Shown: positions 1-6,011 of the stretch, piece after piece
Layout of the letters: each line of letters begins with the position of its first letter
Numbering within the stretch: the first letter of the stretch is position 1
Source: Fibrobacteraceae bacterium
GTDB taxonomy: Bacteria; Fibrobacterota; Fibrobacteria; Fibrobacterales; Fibrobacteraceae
NCBI GenBank assembly: GCA_021443045.1
Contig: JABUUT010000016.1
Coordinates: 47,907-54,566, forward strand
DNA length: 6,660 bases
Reading direction: 5' to 3'
The notes under the pieces: generated by a model
The model's database searches: none
What the model was told of the DNA's origin: nothing
Seen by the model: the letters and a program-made list of their open reading frames with translations, nothing else
Program-made: the position numbers and the translations under genes

Positions 1-72
1 TATGCCCTTCAGGATGACAGACTTGTGCGGACATTCACTGGATCCTTCAGGGCTATGCCGTTCAGGATGACA
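1..72 (-). repeat. Intergenic dispersed repeat, one full copy and the end of a second
   Basis: Read on the minus strand, 40-72 begins TGTCATCCTGAACGG and ends GGATCC, the same ends as the copy at 6012-6038 downstream of purM. Positions 1-19 match 54-72 at 18 of 19 bases, so a second copy, cut by the window edge, lies 53 bp away in the same orientation. The unit is non-coding and resembles short REP-like intergenic repeats ending in GGATCC that are common in Fibrobacter and several other bacteria (from memory, not searched). No transposase is nearby. Confidence 0.7.
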
Positions 73-77
73 CCGCC

Positions 78-114
78 GTTGGCTGACTCCTGATAGCCAA
101 CTGCTGATAGCTAA
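78..114. repeat. Small inverted and direct repeat upstream of the TPR gene
   Basis: GTTGGCT (78-84) and AGCCAAC (95-101) are perfect 7-bp inverted arms with a 10-nt spacer. TGATAGC occurs at 91-97 and again at 105-111, each followed by C/T-AA, giving a 14-nt tandem. The structure overlaps the space where a promoter for the gene at 134 would lie. No T-tract follows, so it is not a convincing terminator. It may be an extension of the adjacent dispersed repeat. Confidence 0.4.
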
Positions 115-133
115 AATTAAGTATATTTATCCC

Positions 134-1096
134 ATGCTCCGTTTTGCCCCTCTACATATCATGTTTCTGCTTGCTTTTGGTGCTTCCGCGTTGTGCCACG
201 CATCAAACACCCAAGAGAATTCCCTAAGGCTTTCGGACTCTCTGATGAACCTTTCAAAGCAGGTAACAGCCCAAACAATGGCCCTAAAATATAGCGAGGC
301 CCTAACTACCGCAAAAAAAGTGGGAGCCGTAAACAAAGGCGTGGGCTGCATATTGGAAAGCATTGTCCGGGTTAGCATGTACGACGACAAGGGAGACACC
401 GCTTCGCTAATACGAGCAGGAAAAGATTTGGAAAACTGCGATGTTTCGGGCATGTGGAACGCCTTGCGAAAATTTGAGATGGGATACATCCAAAACGAGA
501 CAGGCCATTCCGTAAAGGGAGCCATGCAAACCCGATCGGCGGCTAAAATTTTTGAGGACTCCAAAGAGTTGGAGCCTCGTGCCTTTTACGCCATTTACGC
601 CTACTACATTGACCAAAGTTTCAGTTGGGTGCCTTTCAAGTCGGATAGGCGCAAGGAATACTTATCCACTTTAGATAGCGCCACCATCAATTCAAGCCGG
701 TTCTGGCCACTTTTTTTAGTGCCTCTTATATGGATGCATTATGACAATGGAAATTTTGAAAAGGGTTTAAAACTTTCGGAACGGGGGCTTCAAAAGGCGC
801 CAAACCACCCTGTAATGCTGCAAATTAAAGCCGACATGCTGTATCGTTTAAAACGGTATTCAGAAGCCGCATCCATTTATGAGGCCAGCGCCTCCGATTA
901 TCTTGAACGCACCGGAAAATCTATTCGATACTGGTGTTCCATATTAAACTTGATCCGAATTTACCACGATGCGGGCAATAGCGAAAAAAAATCGCTCTAT
1001 CAAAAAAAAATAAAAGACCCAGAGTTTGAATCACTGAAACACTGGATGCCAGGCTCCCTCATGGGAGACTTAAAAAAGCGCAATCTCATTAAGTAA
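134..1096 (+). CDS. Exported TPR-like hypothetical protein
   Basis: A 320-residue protein of unknown specific function. Residues 1-23 form a signal peptide: short basic start, hydrophobic core FLLAFGASAL, and a signal peptidase I site after Cys-His-Ala23, so the mature protein should be periplasmic or surface-associated. The rest is helical. Two tetratricopeptide-like hairpins are visible at about 194-226 (WMHYDNGNFEKGLKLSERGL, ending Pro-Asn-His-Pro) and 227-260 (ADMLYRLKRYSEAASIYE). A weaker one is possible near 46-80. TPRs mediate protein contacts, so a scaffold role is inferred. The start at 134 has no Shine-Dalgarno sequence; the next in-frame ATG (161) would remove the basic end of the signal peptide and is less likely. 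Runs of eight and nine adenines lie in the last 40 codons. No terminator separates it from the next gene, 83 nt away. Confidence 0.8.
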   Translation: MLRFAPLHIMFLLAFGASALCHASNTQENSLRLSDSLMNLSKQVTAQTMALKYSEALTTAKKVGAVNKGVGCILESIVRVSMYDDKGDTASLIRAGKDLENCDVSGMWNALRKFEMGYIQNETGHSVKGAMQTRSAAKIFEDSKELEPRAFYAIYAYYIDQSFSWVPFKSDRRKEYLSTLDSATINSSRFWPLFLVPLIWMHYDNGNFEKGLKLSERGLQKAPNHPVMLQIKADMLYRLKRYSEAASIYEASASDYLERTGKSIRYWCSILNLIRIYHDAGNSEKKSLYQKKIKDPEFESLKHWMPGSLMGDLKKRNLIK

Positions 1097-1144
1097 AGAA
1101 AGTTTTATAAAAAAATTGTACTCATTTGGCAAAAAACTCCGTCT

Positions 1145-1176
1145 ATAAGATATTGGACTAATCTTATTCAGGAGGG
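1145..1176 (+). promoter_or_regulatory. Inverted repeat and strong Shine-Dalgarno before the NYN gene
   Basis: ATAAGAT (1145-1151) and ATCTTAT (1161-1167) are perfect 7-bp inverted arms around a 9-nt spacer. AGGAGGG (1170-1176) follows at once and sits only 3-4 nt before the ATG at 1180, which fixes that start. The inverted repeat could be an operator or a weak hairpin next to the ribosome binding site. A TTGGCA (1126-1131) and a TATAAG (1144-1149) are present but only 12 nt apart, so they do not make a good promoter pair. Confidence 0.45.
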
Positions 1177-1179
1177 ATC

Positions 1180-1875
1180 ATGCCAAAAAAACAGGAAGTG
1201 TTCCGGGAGGTATTCCGCATAGGAATATTCATAGACGGTTACACAATGAAAAAAGTAAACGAATATTATCAATTCCACCACCATTACCATGCCCACTTAG
1301 ATTTTAGGGGCTTAAAAAATTGGGTTAGGACCATGGCCCAAAAAGTTTTTAAGGCTCAAGAAAAAATAGTGGAGCTGGAATGCCACTACTACCATCCGTA
1401 CCGTCGCCCCGAAATGCTTCAATGGTCTGCCTTGGGCTCCGTGCGGTTGGAGCGGGAGCTGCACTACGCTGGAATCCAGGTGCATTACAACGACAGCCAG
1501 GTTGTTGAGGAATGTACCCGGCCCAATATGCGCTTAATGGAAGATGCACTACTCTTTTCGGCCTACCACAAAATAGATGGAGTGGTGCTTTTTAGCACTC
1601 AGGGGCAGTACGGGCCATTACCAGGAAAACTCCGTTCTATGGGCATACCCACTTTGCTACTAGGCTGGAACTTTTCATACCCCAAGGAAGACTACATGGT
1701 GCGGTGGAAAACTGATAACTTTTTGAAAGAGTCAAGTTCCTTCTATGTGGCCATGGAACGGGTGGCCGAAAAAAGACCACCAAACCTAAGATCGCTTCAT
1801 GGTATATTTCAGGCAAGCCGTTCCTTTGCCAAGGTTGCTCCCATAGATTGGGGTGAACTGGAAATGCGGGCCTAA
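1180..1875 (+). CDS. NYN/LabA-like (PIN-fold) protein with degenerate active site
   Basis: A 231-residue, probably cytoplasmic protein with the NYN-domain layout. Residues 12-20 are the first strand with FIDG (Asp19). 113-125 match the second motif plus helix (TRPNMRLMEDALL). 134-144 match the strand leading to the third motif (GVVLFSTQGQY), followed by GPLPGKLRSMG and a strand ending LLGW (160-163). Active NYN enzymes are RNases that use aspartates in FIDGxN, KGVD and SGDGDF/SGDSDY. Here Asp19 and Asp122 remain, the KGVD aspartate aligns with Asn116, and SGDGDF reads STQGQY (139-144), so both acids are Gln. The fold call is good; RNase activity is doubtful. A histidine cluster (33, 34, 35, 37, 39) follows the first motif. 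Residues 195-231 lie beyond the domain and are unassigned. The gene has a strong Shine-Dalgarno sequence and its own terminator. An RNA- or protein-binding role is inferred. Confidence 0.8.
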   Translation: MPKKQEVFREVFRIGIFIDGYTMKKVNEYYQFHHHYHAHLDFRGLKNWVRTMAQKVFKAQEKIVELECHYYHPYRRPEMLQWSALGSVRLERELHYAGIQVHYNDSQVVEECTRPNMRLMEDALLFSAYHKIDGVVLFSTQGQYGPLPGKLRSMGIPTLLLGWNFSYPKEDYMVRWKTDNFLKESSSFYVAMERVAEKRPPNLRSLHGIFQASRSFAKVAPIDWGELEMRA

Positions 1876-1892
1876 GAAGAATATTATCTAAA

Positions 1893-1918
1893 AAAAAAGC
1901 CCCGCAAGGGGCTTTTTT
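1893..1918. terminator. Bidirectional rho-independent terminator
   Basis: A stem AAAAAAGCCCC/GGGGCTTTTTT closes a GCAA tetraloop (1904-1907) of the stable GNRA class. A- and T-tracts flank the GC core on both sides, so it can end transcription from the NYN gene (stop at 1875) and from the convergent barrel gene (stop at 1960). Confidence 0.93.
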
Positions 1919-1924
1919 AGAATG

Positions 1925-1957
1925 TTCTTTGCGCAGTTCTTTCTTTGCGGAGTTCTT
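1925..1957. repeat. Imperfect 16-nt tandem duplication
   Basis: TTCTTTGCGCAGTTCTT at 1925-1941 is repeated at 1941-1957 with a single change (C to G at the tenth base). The repeat period is 16 nt. It lies between the stop codon of the minus-strand barrel gene and its terminator, so it is in that gene's 3' untranslated region. Confidence 0.8.
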
Positions 1958-1959
1958 AA

Positions 1960-2874
1960 TTAAAGCTTGTCGGCCTGCTTCTTTTGCCAGTCAGAGAGGA
2001 AATACCATGTGAGGCGAAGACCCAAGAACCAGGTGTCACCAACGCTGTCGGTATCGTAGGCGTTGTAGAAGTAGGTAAAGCCACGGTCAGAACTCTGGCT
2101 AGCTTCAATGTTGAATTCGCTGTAGCGAATAAAGCGGTAACCACCGTAGGCACCTAGAGCCAGGCGTCCCAGTTCAATGCGGAATTCCAGTTCGGCATTA
2201 ATGGTTGTGGCCAAGGTGCTGTAATCGCGGTCACGCATCCTGTGGCTTTCGCCCGAAGATTCGTCTACTACGGTCATGTCGCTAATGGGAAAGTGAACAT
2301 TGAGTAGGTTCATACCAAAGCCCACGGCAGGAATCAAGTTGATGAAGGTTCTTTCGCCAAAAAGTTTCCAGCCAAACATCCAGTCTACGCCGTAAGTGTA
2401 CCAGCACACGTCATAGAGCTGCACATCGGCACTGCCAATGGAGGTAACCTCGCCTAGAGAATCAAGCCCATACACATCAGCGTTCATAGTCTTTGAAGGC
2501 CGCTTGGAAACCTGAGTAGGCATAAAGTTAAAGTCGAACCAGGTCATGAACTGCTTGTACTGGGCACCCAGGTTCACATGCATGCCAAGGTACCAGTTTT
2601 CAAAGGAACTGTACTTTGGCTTAAATACGGCAACCTCTTGACCTTCTTCAAGAGTTGCTGGCTCCTTTTCCAAATAGCCTCTCATAAAGGCCTTGTTGTT
2701 AATATAGTCCTGGAATTCCGAAACCATGCCACGGTAATCTGCGCCAACCGAAATAAACCCGCGAACATGTTCCTTTTCGTAGAAACCGGCAGGAGCCTCA
2801 GCAAAGGCGCTAGAGGTAAAAGTAAGTGCGCAAGCCAAAGCTGCCACAATAAAAGAGGTTATTTTTGTTTTCAT
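1960..2874 (-). CDS. Predicted outer-membrane beta-barrel protein
   Basis: A 304-residue protein. Residues 1-25 are a classical signal peptide (MKTKITSF, then an Ala/Leu/Thr-rich core) with a signal peptidase I site after Ala-Phe-Ala25. The mature part has alternating polar/aromatic stretches typical of transmembrane beta-strands, at about 36-50, 92-104, 106-118, 152-164, 177-191, 223-236, 238-252, 264-273 and 280-292, joined by charged or Ser-rich loops such as 202-218. Aromatic residues (Trp, Tyr, Phe) are frequent, as at membrane interfaces. The last strand is LGLRLTWYF (284-292), followed by a 12-residue polar tail rather than the usual terminal Phe. I do not recognise a named family; porin-like or structural roles are possible. 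The frame stays open 25 codons further upstream, but the signal peptide fixes the start at 2874. Its 5' spacer is shared with the divergent binding-protein gene. Confidence 0.75.
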   Translation of the reverse strand: MKTKITSFIVAALACALTFTSSAFAEAPAGFYEKEHVRGFISVGADYRGMVSEFQDYINNKAFMRGYLEKEPATLEEGQEVAVFKPKYSSFENWYLGMHVNLGAQYKQFMTWFDFNFMPTQVSKRPSKTMNADVYGLDSLGEVTSIGSADVQLYDVCWYTYGVDWMFGWKLFGERTFINLIPAVGFGMNLLNVHFPISDMTVVDESSGESHRMRDRDYSTLATTINAELEFRIELGRLALGAYGGYRFIRYSEFNIEASQSSDRGFTYFYNAYDTDSVGDTWFLGLRLTWYFLSDWQKKQADKL

Positions 2875-2967
2875 ATTAAGAACCCCAATAAGGATTTTCC
2901 CTATATAAAATACATAAAGTTTTGGATTTTGTATTGGAAAATTTTTCATAAAACGTTAAAAATCAAC
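2875..2967. promoter_or_regulatory. AT-rich divergent promoter region
   Basis: This 93-bp spacer must hold the start signals of both the barrel gene (-) and the binding-protein gene (+). It is very AT-rich. On the plus strand TTGGAT (2922-2927) and CATAAA (2947-2952) are a weak pair, 19 nt apart. On the minus strand a TATATA-like element lies at 2902-2907. CCAATA (2885-2890) pairs with TATTGG (2932-2937), and ATTTTCC (2894-2900) with GGAAAAT (2936-2942), possible arms of an operator. I see no recognisable Fur box or cobalamin riboswitch, and the space is too short for the latter. Neither gene has a strong Shine-Dalgarno sequence. Confidence 0.4.
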
Positions 2968-4125
2968 ATGTTGCGTGTAATTACATTAATTTTTTTGCTT
3001 GAATTATGGGCTGCCAGTTGTTTTGTGGGTTGCTCTTCGGAACAAGACTTGAACTGCTGGAATGGGGAACTTTTACCCCTGCAACACAGCAAAATGCTCC
3101 GCATAGATTCGGTTTTTGGAGAAAAAATTGTGGAAACCAGGGTGGTTGTAGGGAGCAAAACCTTAAAAAACCGCCTTGTTTTGCGAGACAGCCTTTCTAT
3201 GAACAAACCCCTGCCCAAGGAGCTTGCAAGGGAAAAAGTGGTGCAGGTTCCGGTAAAGCGGGTGGTGGCCCTTTCTACCACCTACCTAGGATACATGCTA
3301 AAACTGGGGGTACAAGACAGAATTGTTGGGGTTGGGGTAAAAGACTACATTGCAGATACCAGCTTTTACCTGAGGGCCGATTCCTTGAAAATGGCAGAGG
3401 TAGGAAGCGGCTCTACCATTAACCTGGAAAAACTGGTTGCCCTTGAACCCGATTTGGTAATAACCTTTGCCACAGGCGGAAGCAACGATGATTACGACAG
3501 GCTTGCCAGCCTGAATGTGCCGTTGCTGTTAACCTCGGAGTGGCAAGAAACCTCGGTTCTAGCCAAAGCTGAATGGATAAAATTGTTTGGTGCCCTGTTT
3601 GGTGTTCAAAACCTTTCGGACTCTATTTTTAAACAAATTAACAACAATTACTTTATACTTAAAGAAAAGATAGATAAATTGGGGCTAAGGCAGCCTAGAG
3701 TTTTGGCTGGTATGTGCTATGGAGGCGTTTGGTACGCTCCAGGAGGAAACAGTTTAACGGCACACCTGATTCAAGATGCCGGAGGGAATTACCTTTTTGC
3801 CAACGACAGTTCCCGGGAACTTCGCCTTAACTTGGAAGAGATACTTGGTGCTGCCGATAGCGCCGATGTGTGGATAAACCCTGGAGCATTTGCCTCGGCC
3901 CAGGAACTGCTGGCAGCCGAACCTAGAGTAAAACTTTTGGAGCCTTGGAAGAAGAATAGGGTTTATCAAATGGACAAGCGAAAGGGCATTCAAGGCGGAA
4001 ACGATTTTTACGAAGGTGCTGTTGTAGCTCCAGAAAAGGTGCTGCAAGACATGATGATGGTGATAAACGGTTCTTTTTGGAACGACTCTATTTCCAAATG
4101 GTATAGAAAAATTTATATTTTCTAA
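2968..4125 (+). CDS. ABC transporter substrate-binding lipoprotein, iron-siderophore/cobalamin type
   Basis: A 385-residue protein of the periplasmic-binding-protein class III fold (Peripla_BP_2; relatives FepB, FecB, BtuF). Such proteins capture ferric chelates or corrinoids and deliver them to an inner-membrane ABC permease. A lipoprotein signal ends in Phe-Val-Gly-Cys22; Ala-Ala-Ser-Cys18 is an alternative lipobox. Glu12 inside the hydrophobic core is unusual. The N-terminal lobe starts near 95 (PVKRVVALSTTYLGYMLKLG), continues with IVGVGVKDYI (119-128) and reaches LEPDLVITF (159-167). A long helix region (about 195-240) links to the C-terminal lobe, with YGGVWYAPGGNS (251-262), DAGGNYLF (270-277), ADVWINPG (299-306) and GGNDFYEGAVVAPEKVLQD (343-361). 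The order and spacing resemble a subfamily common in Bacteroidota. It is longer than E. coli BtuF or FepB because of the extra segment at about 25-95. The start at 2968 is set by the signal peptide. No permease or ATPase gene is in view, so the ligand is unknown. Confidence 0.87.
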   Translation: MLRVITLIFLLELWAASCFVGCSSEQDLNCWNGELLPLQHSKMLRIDSVFGEKIVETRVVVGSKTLKNRLVLRDSLSMNKPLPKELAREKVVQVPVKRVVALSTTYLGYMLKLGVQDRIVGVGVKDYIADTSFYLRADSLKMAEVGSGSTINLEKLVALEPDLVITFATGGSNDDYDRLASLNVPLLLTSEWQETSVLAKAEWIKLFGALFGVQNLSDSIFKQINNNYFILKEKIDKLGLRQPRVLAGMCYGGVWYAPGGNSLTAHLIQDAGGNYLFANDSSRELRLNLEEILGAADSADVWINPGAFASAQELLAAEPRVKLLEPWKKNRVYQMDKRKGIQGGNDFYEGAVVAPEKVLQDMMMVINGSFWNDSISKWYRKIYIF

Positions 4126-4128
4126 TGT

Positions 4129-4929
4129 ATGAAAGTATTTAAAGGTATTGGCGACTGGATTGCTGCCACTTACGAAGTGGGTACTCCCTTTTTGCAGCAG
4201 GTTCCTCGCGAATGTGCGGACTACCTGCTGCTGAATGCTCAGATTCGTGAGTATGATACAGGCGACATCATCATTAACGGTGGTGCCGCTGGTCAGGCGT
4301 TTGGTGTGCTTCAAAGCGGTCGCGCTCAAATTTGTGGCCAAATTCTTCCAGACGGGCACTATAATGTTTTGGCTTATCTGGAAAGTGGTGCCTGCTTTGG
4401 TGAAATGTCCATTATATGCAACGAACCTACCAGCAACACCGTGATTGCTGCGGAGGATGGTTGCACCGTTCTTTTGGTTCCTAGAGACGAATTTGTTAAG
4501 TTCCTAGACAAGAATCCGAATATTCTGGTTTATCTGTACAAGGTGGTGGCCGATCGTCTTCGTGCCAAGAATCAGGCTTTTGATGATTTTGAAAGGCTTT
4601 CCCTTTTGGCTTCGGGAAAGGTGCTGCCCTTTATCGATTTTGCCCAGACTATGGAAAAAAGCCGCGTTACAGGAACCGTTCTTTTTGAAAGCAACGGTGA
4701 AACCGGCTTTATCGCATTTCAGGATGGACGAATCTGCTGTGCCAAGTGTGGCAAACTAACGGGGCCAGATGCATTTGAAAAGCTTTTGAGCTGGGGTGAC
4801 GAAACCCTGTTTAAGCTGGACACCCACTTGATGCCAGACATAATCAACATCAACCAGCAGTCCGACACCACCAGTCTTATTCTGGACGCCCTTAGAAATA
4901 TTGATGAAAAACAAAGTGCAAAACAATAA
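4129..4929 (+). CDS. Cyclic nucleotide-binding domain fused to PATAN (DUF4388) domain
   Basis: A 266-residue cytoplasmic regulator-like protein with no signal peptide and no DNA-binding helix-turn-helix. Residues about 20-145 form a CRP/PKA-type cyclic-nucleotide fold: the beta roll (EYDTGDIIINGGAAGQAFGV), the phosphate-binding cassette starting FGEMS (90-94), and closing helices ending VADRLRAKN. The Arg that normally contacts the cyclic phosphate (as in PRAATV) is missing; here the segment is PTSNTV (100-105). Residues about 158-262 match the PATAN/DUF4388 pattern: LPFIDFAQTMEKSRVTGTVL, then FQDGRI, then FEKLLSWGDETLFKLD. This domain is associated with bacterial signalling and response-regulator proteins and is thought to mediate protein contacts. 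Three cysteines (203, 204, 207) lie in its central turn. The gene starts 3 nt after the upstream stop with no Shine-Dalgarno sequence, so translational coupling is likely. Ligand and partner are unknown. Confidence 0.87.
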   Translation: MKVFKGIGDWIAATYEVGTPFLQQVPRECADYLLLNAQIREYDTGDIIINGGAAGQAFGVLQSGRAQICGQILPDGHYNVLAYLESGACFGEMSIICNEPTSNTVIAAEDGCTVLLVPRDEFVKFLDKNPNILVYLYKVVADRLRAKNQAFDDFERLSLLASGKVLPFIDFAQTMEKSRVTGTVLFESNGETGFIAFQDGRICCAKCGKLTGPDAFEKLLSWGDETLFKLDTHLMPDIININQQSDTTSLILDALRNIDEKQSAKQ

Positions 4930-4947
4930 CCGCACAAAGGAAAACAA

Positions 4948-5973
4948 ATGAACTACGCAGACGCAGGAGTATCCTTGGCACGTGCCGACGAAGCAATGGT
5001 CGGTGTCAAGAAATCCGTACGTTCCACTTTTAACGAAGGCGTCCTCGGCGATGTGGGCAACTTCGGCGGCCTCTTTACCTTGAACCATCTGGGCATGAAA
5101 GACCCTGTTTTGGTTAGCTCCGTAGATGGCGTGGGAACCAAACTCAAGGTAGACATTGAAATGGGCACACACGAACTGCCTGGCCAAGATATTGTGAACC
5201 ACTGCTGCGACGACATTCTTGTTCAAGGCGCCCGTCCATTGTTCTTCCTCGACTATGTGGCTACTGGCCGCTTGGAACCAGGTGTTATGGACAAGCTGGT
5301 TGCCGGTATGAGCAAGGCCTGCCGTGAAAACGGTCTGGTTCTCATTGGCGGAGAAACTGCAGAAATGCCAGGCTTCTACGGCCCCGGCGACTATGACATT
5401 TCTGGCACCATCGTAGGCGTTGTTGAACGTGAAAACATCATTGACGGCAAAAAGATTAAACCAGGCACCATTATTCTTGGCTTGCCTTCTACAGGTTTAC
5501 ATACAAACGGCTATTCCTTGGCCCGCAAGGCTCTCTTTGATGTTGCCGGCTACAAGGTTGACTCCCGCGTTGACGGCATGGACATGACCGTTGGTGAAGC
5601 TTTGGCCGTTCCCCACCGCAGCTACTACCCCAGCCTTATCGACCTCTGCAACAAGAAGAAACTCCAGGGGCTGGCCCACATTACTGGTTCTGGCTACCAG
5701 GGCAACATTCCTCGCATTCTCCCCGACAATGTAGACGTAGTTATTGACCGCACTACTTGGGACCCTCCTATGATTTTCAAGCTCATTCAGCAGGCCGGTT
5801 CTGTAGAAAAAGACGAAATGTACTCTACCTTTAACATGGGTATGGGCATGCTCCTCTTTATCGACCCAGCCGACAAGGCCGAAGTGGTGGCCCACCTGGA
5901 AGCCAAGGGCGAGAAGTGGGTGCAGATTGGTGAAGTCGTAGCCGGCACCAAGCAGGTAAAATTCAAAGATTAA
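4948..5973 (+). CDS. purM: Phosphoribosylformylglycinamidine cyclo-ligase (AIR synthetase)
   Basis: This cytoplasmic enzyme uses ATP to close FGAM into 5-aminoimidazole ribonucleotide, the fifth step of de novo purine synthesis. The 341-residue length matches bacterial PurM (about 345). Landmarks in order: YADAGV (3-8); the nucleotide-binding signature SVDGVGTKLK (58-67); DIVNHCCDDILVQGARPLFF (81-100); GGETAEMPGFY (134-144); YDISGTIVGVVER (149-161); GLPSTGLHTNGYSLAR (178-193); LAHITGSGYQGNIPRILP (242-259); and FNMGMGMLLF (295-304). All core motifs are present and the frame is intact. The usual HITGGG segment reads HITGSG, and the Glu before NIPR in E. coli PurM is Gly252 here, a minor variation. 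AAAGGA (4936-4941) sits 6 nt before the ATG. The gene follows the cNMP-PATAN gene by 18 nt and ends the run; no other pur gene is in the window. Confidence 0.97.
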   Translation: MNYADAGVSLARADEAMVGVKKSVRSTFNEGVLGDVGNFGGLFTLNHLGMKDPVLVSSVDGVGTKLKVDIEMGTHELPGQDIVNHCCDDILVQGARPLFFLDYVATGRLEPGVMDKLVAGMSKACRENGLVLIGGETAEMPGFYGPGDYDISGTIVGVVERENIIDGKKIKPGTIILGLPSTGLHTNGYSLARKALFDVAGYKVDSRVDGMDMTVGEALAVPHRSYYPSLIDLCNKKKLQGLAHITGSGYQGNIPRILPDNVDVVIDRTTWDPPMIFKLIQQAGSVEKDEMYSTFNMGMGMLLFIDPADKAEVVAHLEAKGEKWVQIGEVVAGTKQVKFKD

Positions 5974-6011
5974 GGCTGTCATTCCTTATTAAGAGGGTGA
6001 CACGCCATTCC

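Noticed and set aside
127..564. A 145-codon minus-strand open frame opposite the TPR gene
   Set aside because: No domain or start signal; the plus frame has a signal peptide and TPR pattern over the same DNA.
2875..2949. A 25-codon N-terminal extension of the barrel gene
   Set aside because: The Met at 2874 begins a textbook signal peptide; the extension lies in the AT-rich divergent promoter region and would place extra sequence before it.
2578..2967. A 130-codon upstream extension of the binding-protein reading frame
   Set aside because: It runs antisense through the barrel gene and would bury the lipoprotein signal peptide in the middle of the protein; the start at 2968 explains everything.
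2875..2967. A Fur box or cobalamin riboswitch upstream of the binding-protein gene
   Set aside because: I could not find a Fur-like palindrome, and 93 bp shared by two promoters is too short for a cobalamin riboswitch.
3006..3422. A 138-codon plus-strand frame inside the binding-protein gene
   Set aside because: It is a shifted reading of the same DNA, with Gly/Lys/Cys-rich low-quality sequence.
4125..4142. An ATG at 4125 overlapping the binding-protein stop (TAATG)
   Set aside because: It opens only a five-codon frame; the ATG at 4129 gives the full cNMP-PATAN protein.
3754..4359. A 201-codon minus-strand open frame across the end of the binding-protein gene and the start of the cNMP gene
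   Set aside because: It spans the junction of two well-supported plus-strand genes and has no protein-like pattern.
5497..5982. A 161-codon minus-strand open frame opposite purM
   Set aside because: Its composition mirrors purM codons, it has no recognisable domain, and it lies fully antisense to a certain gene.
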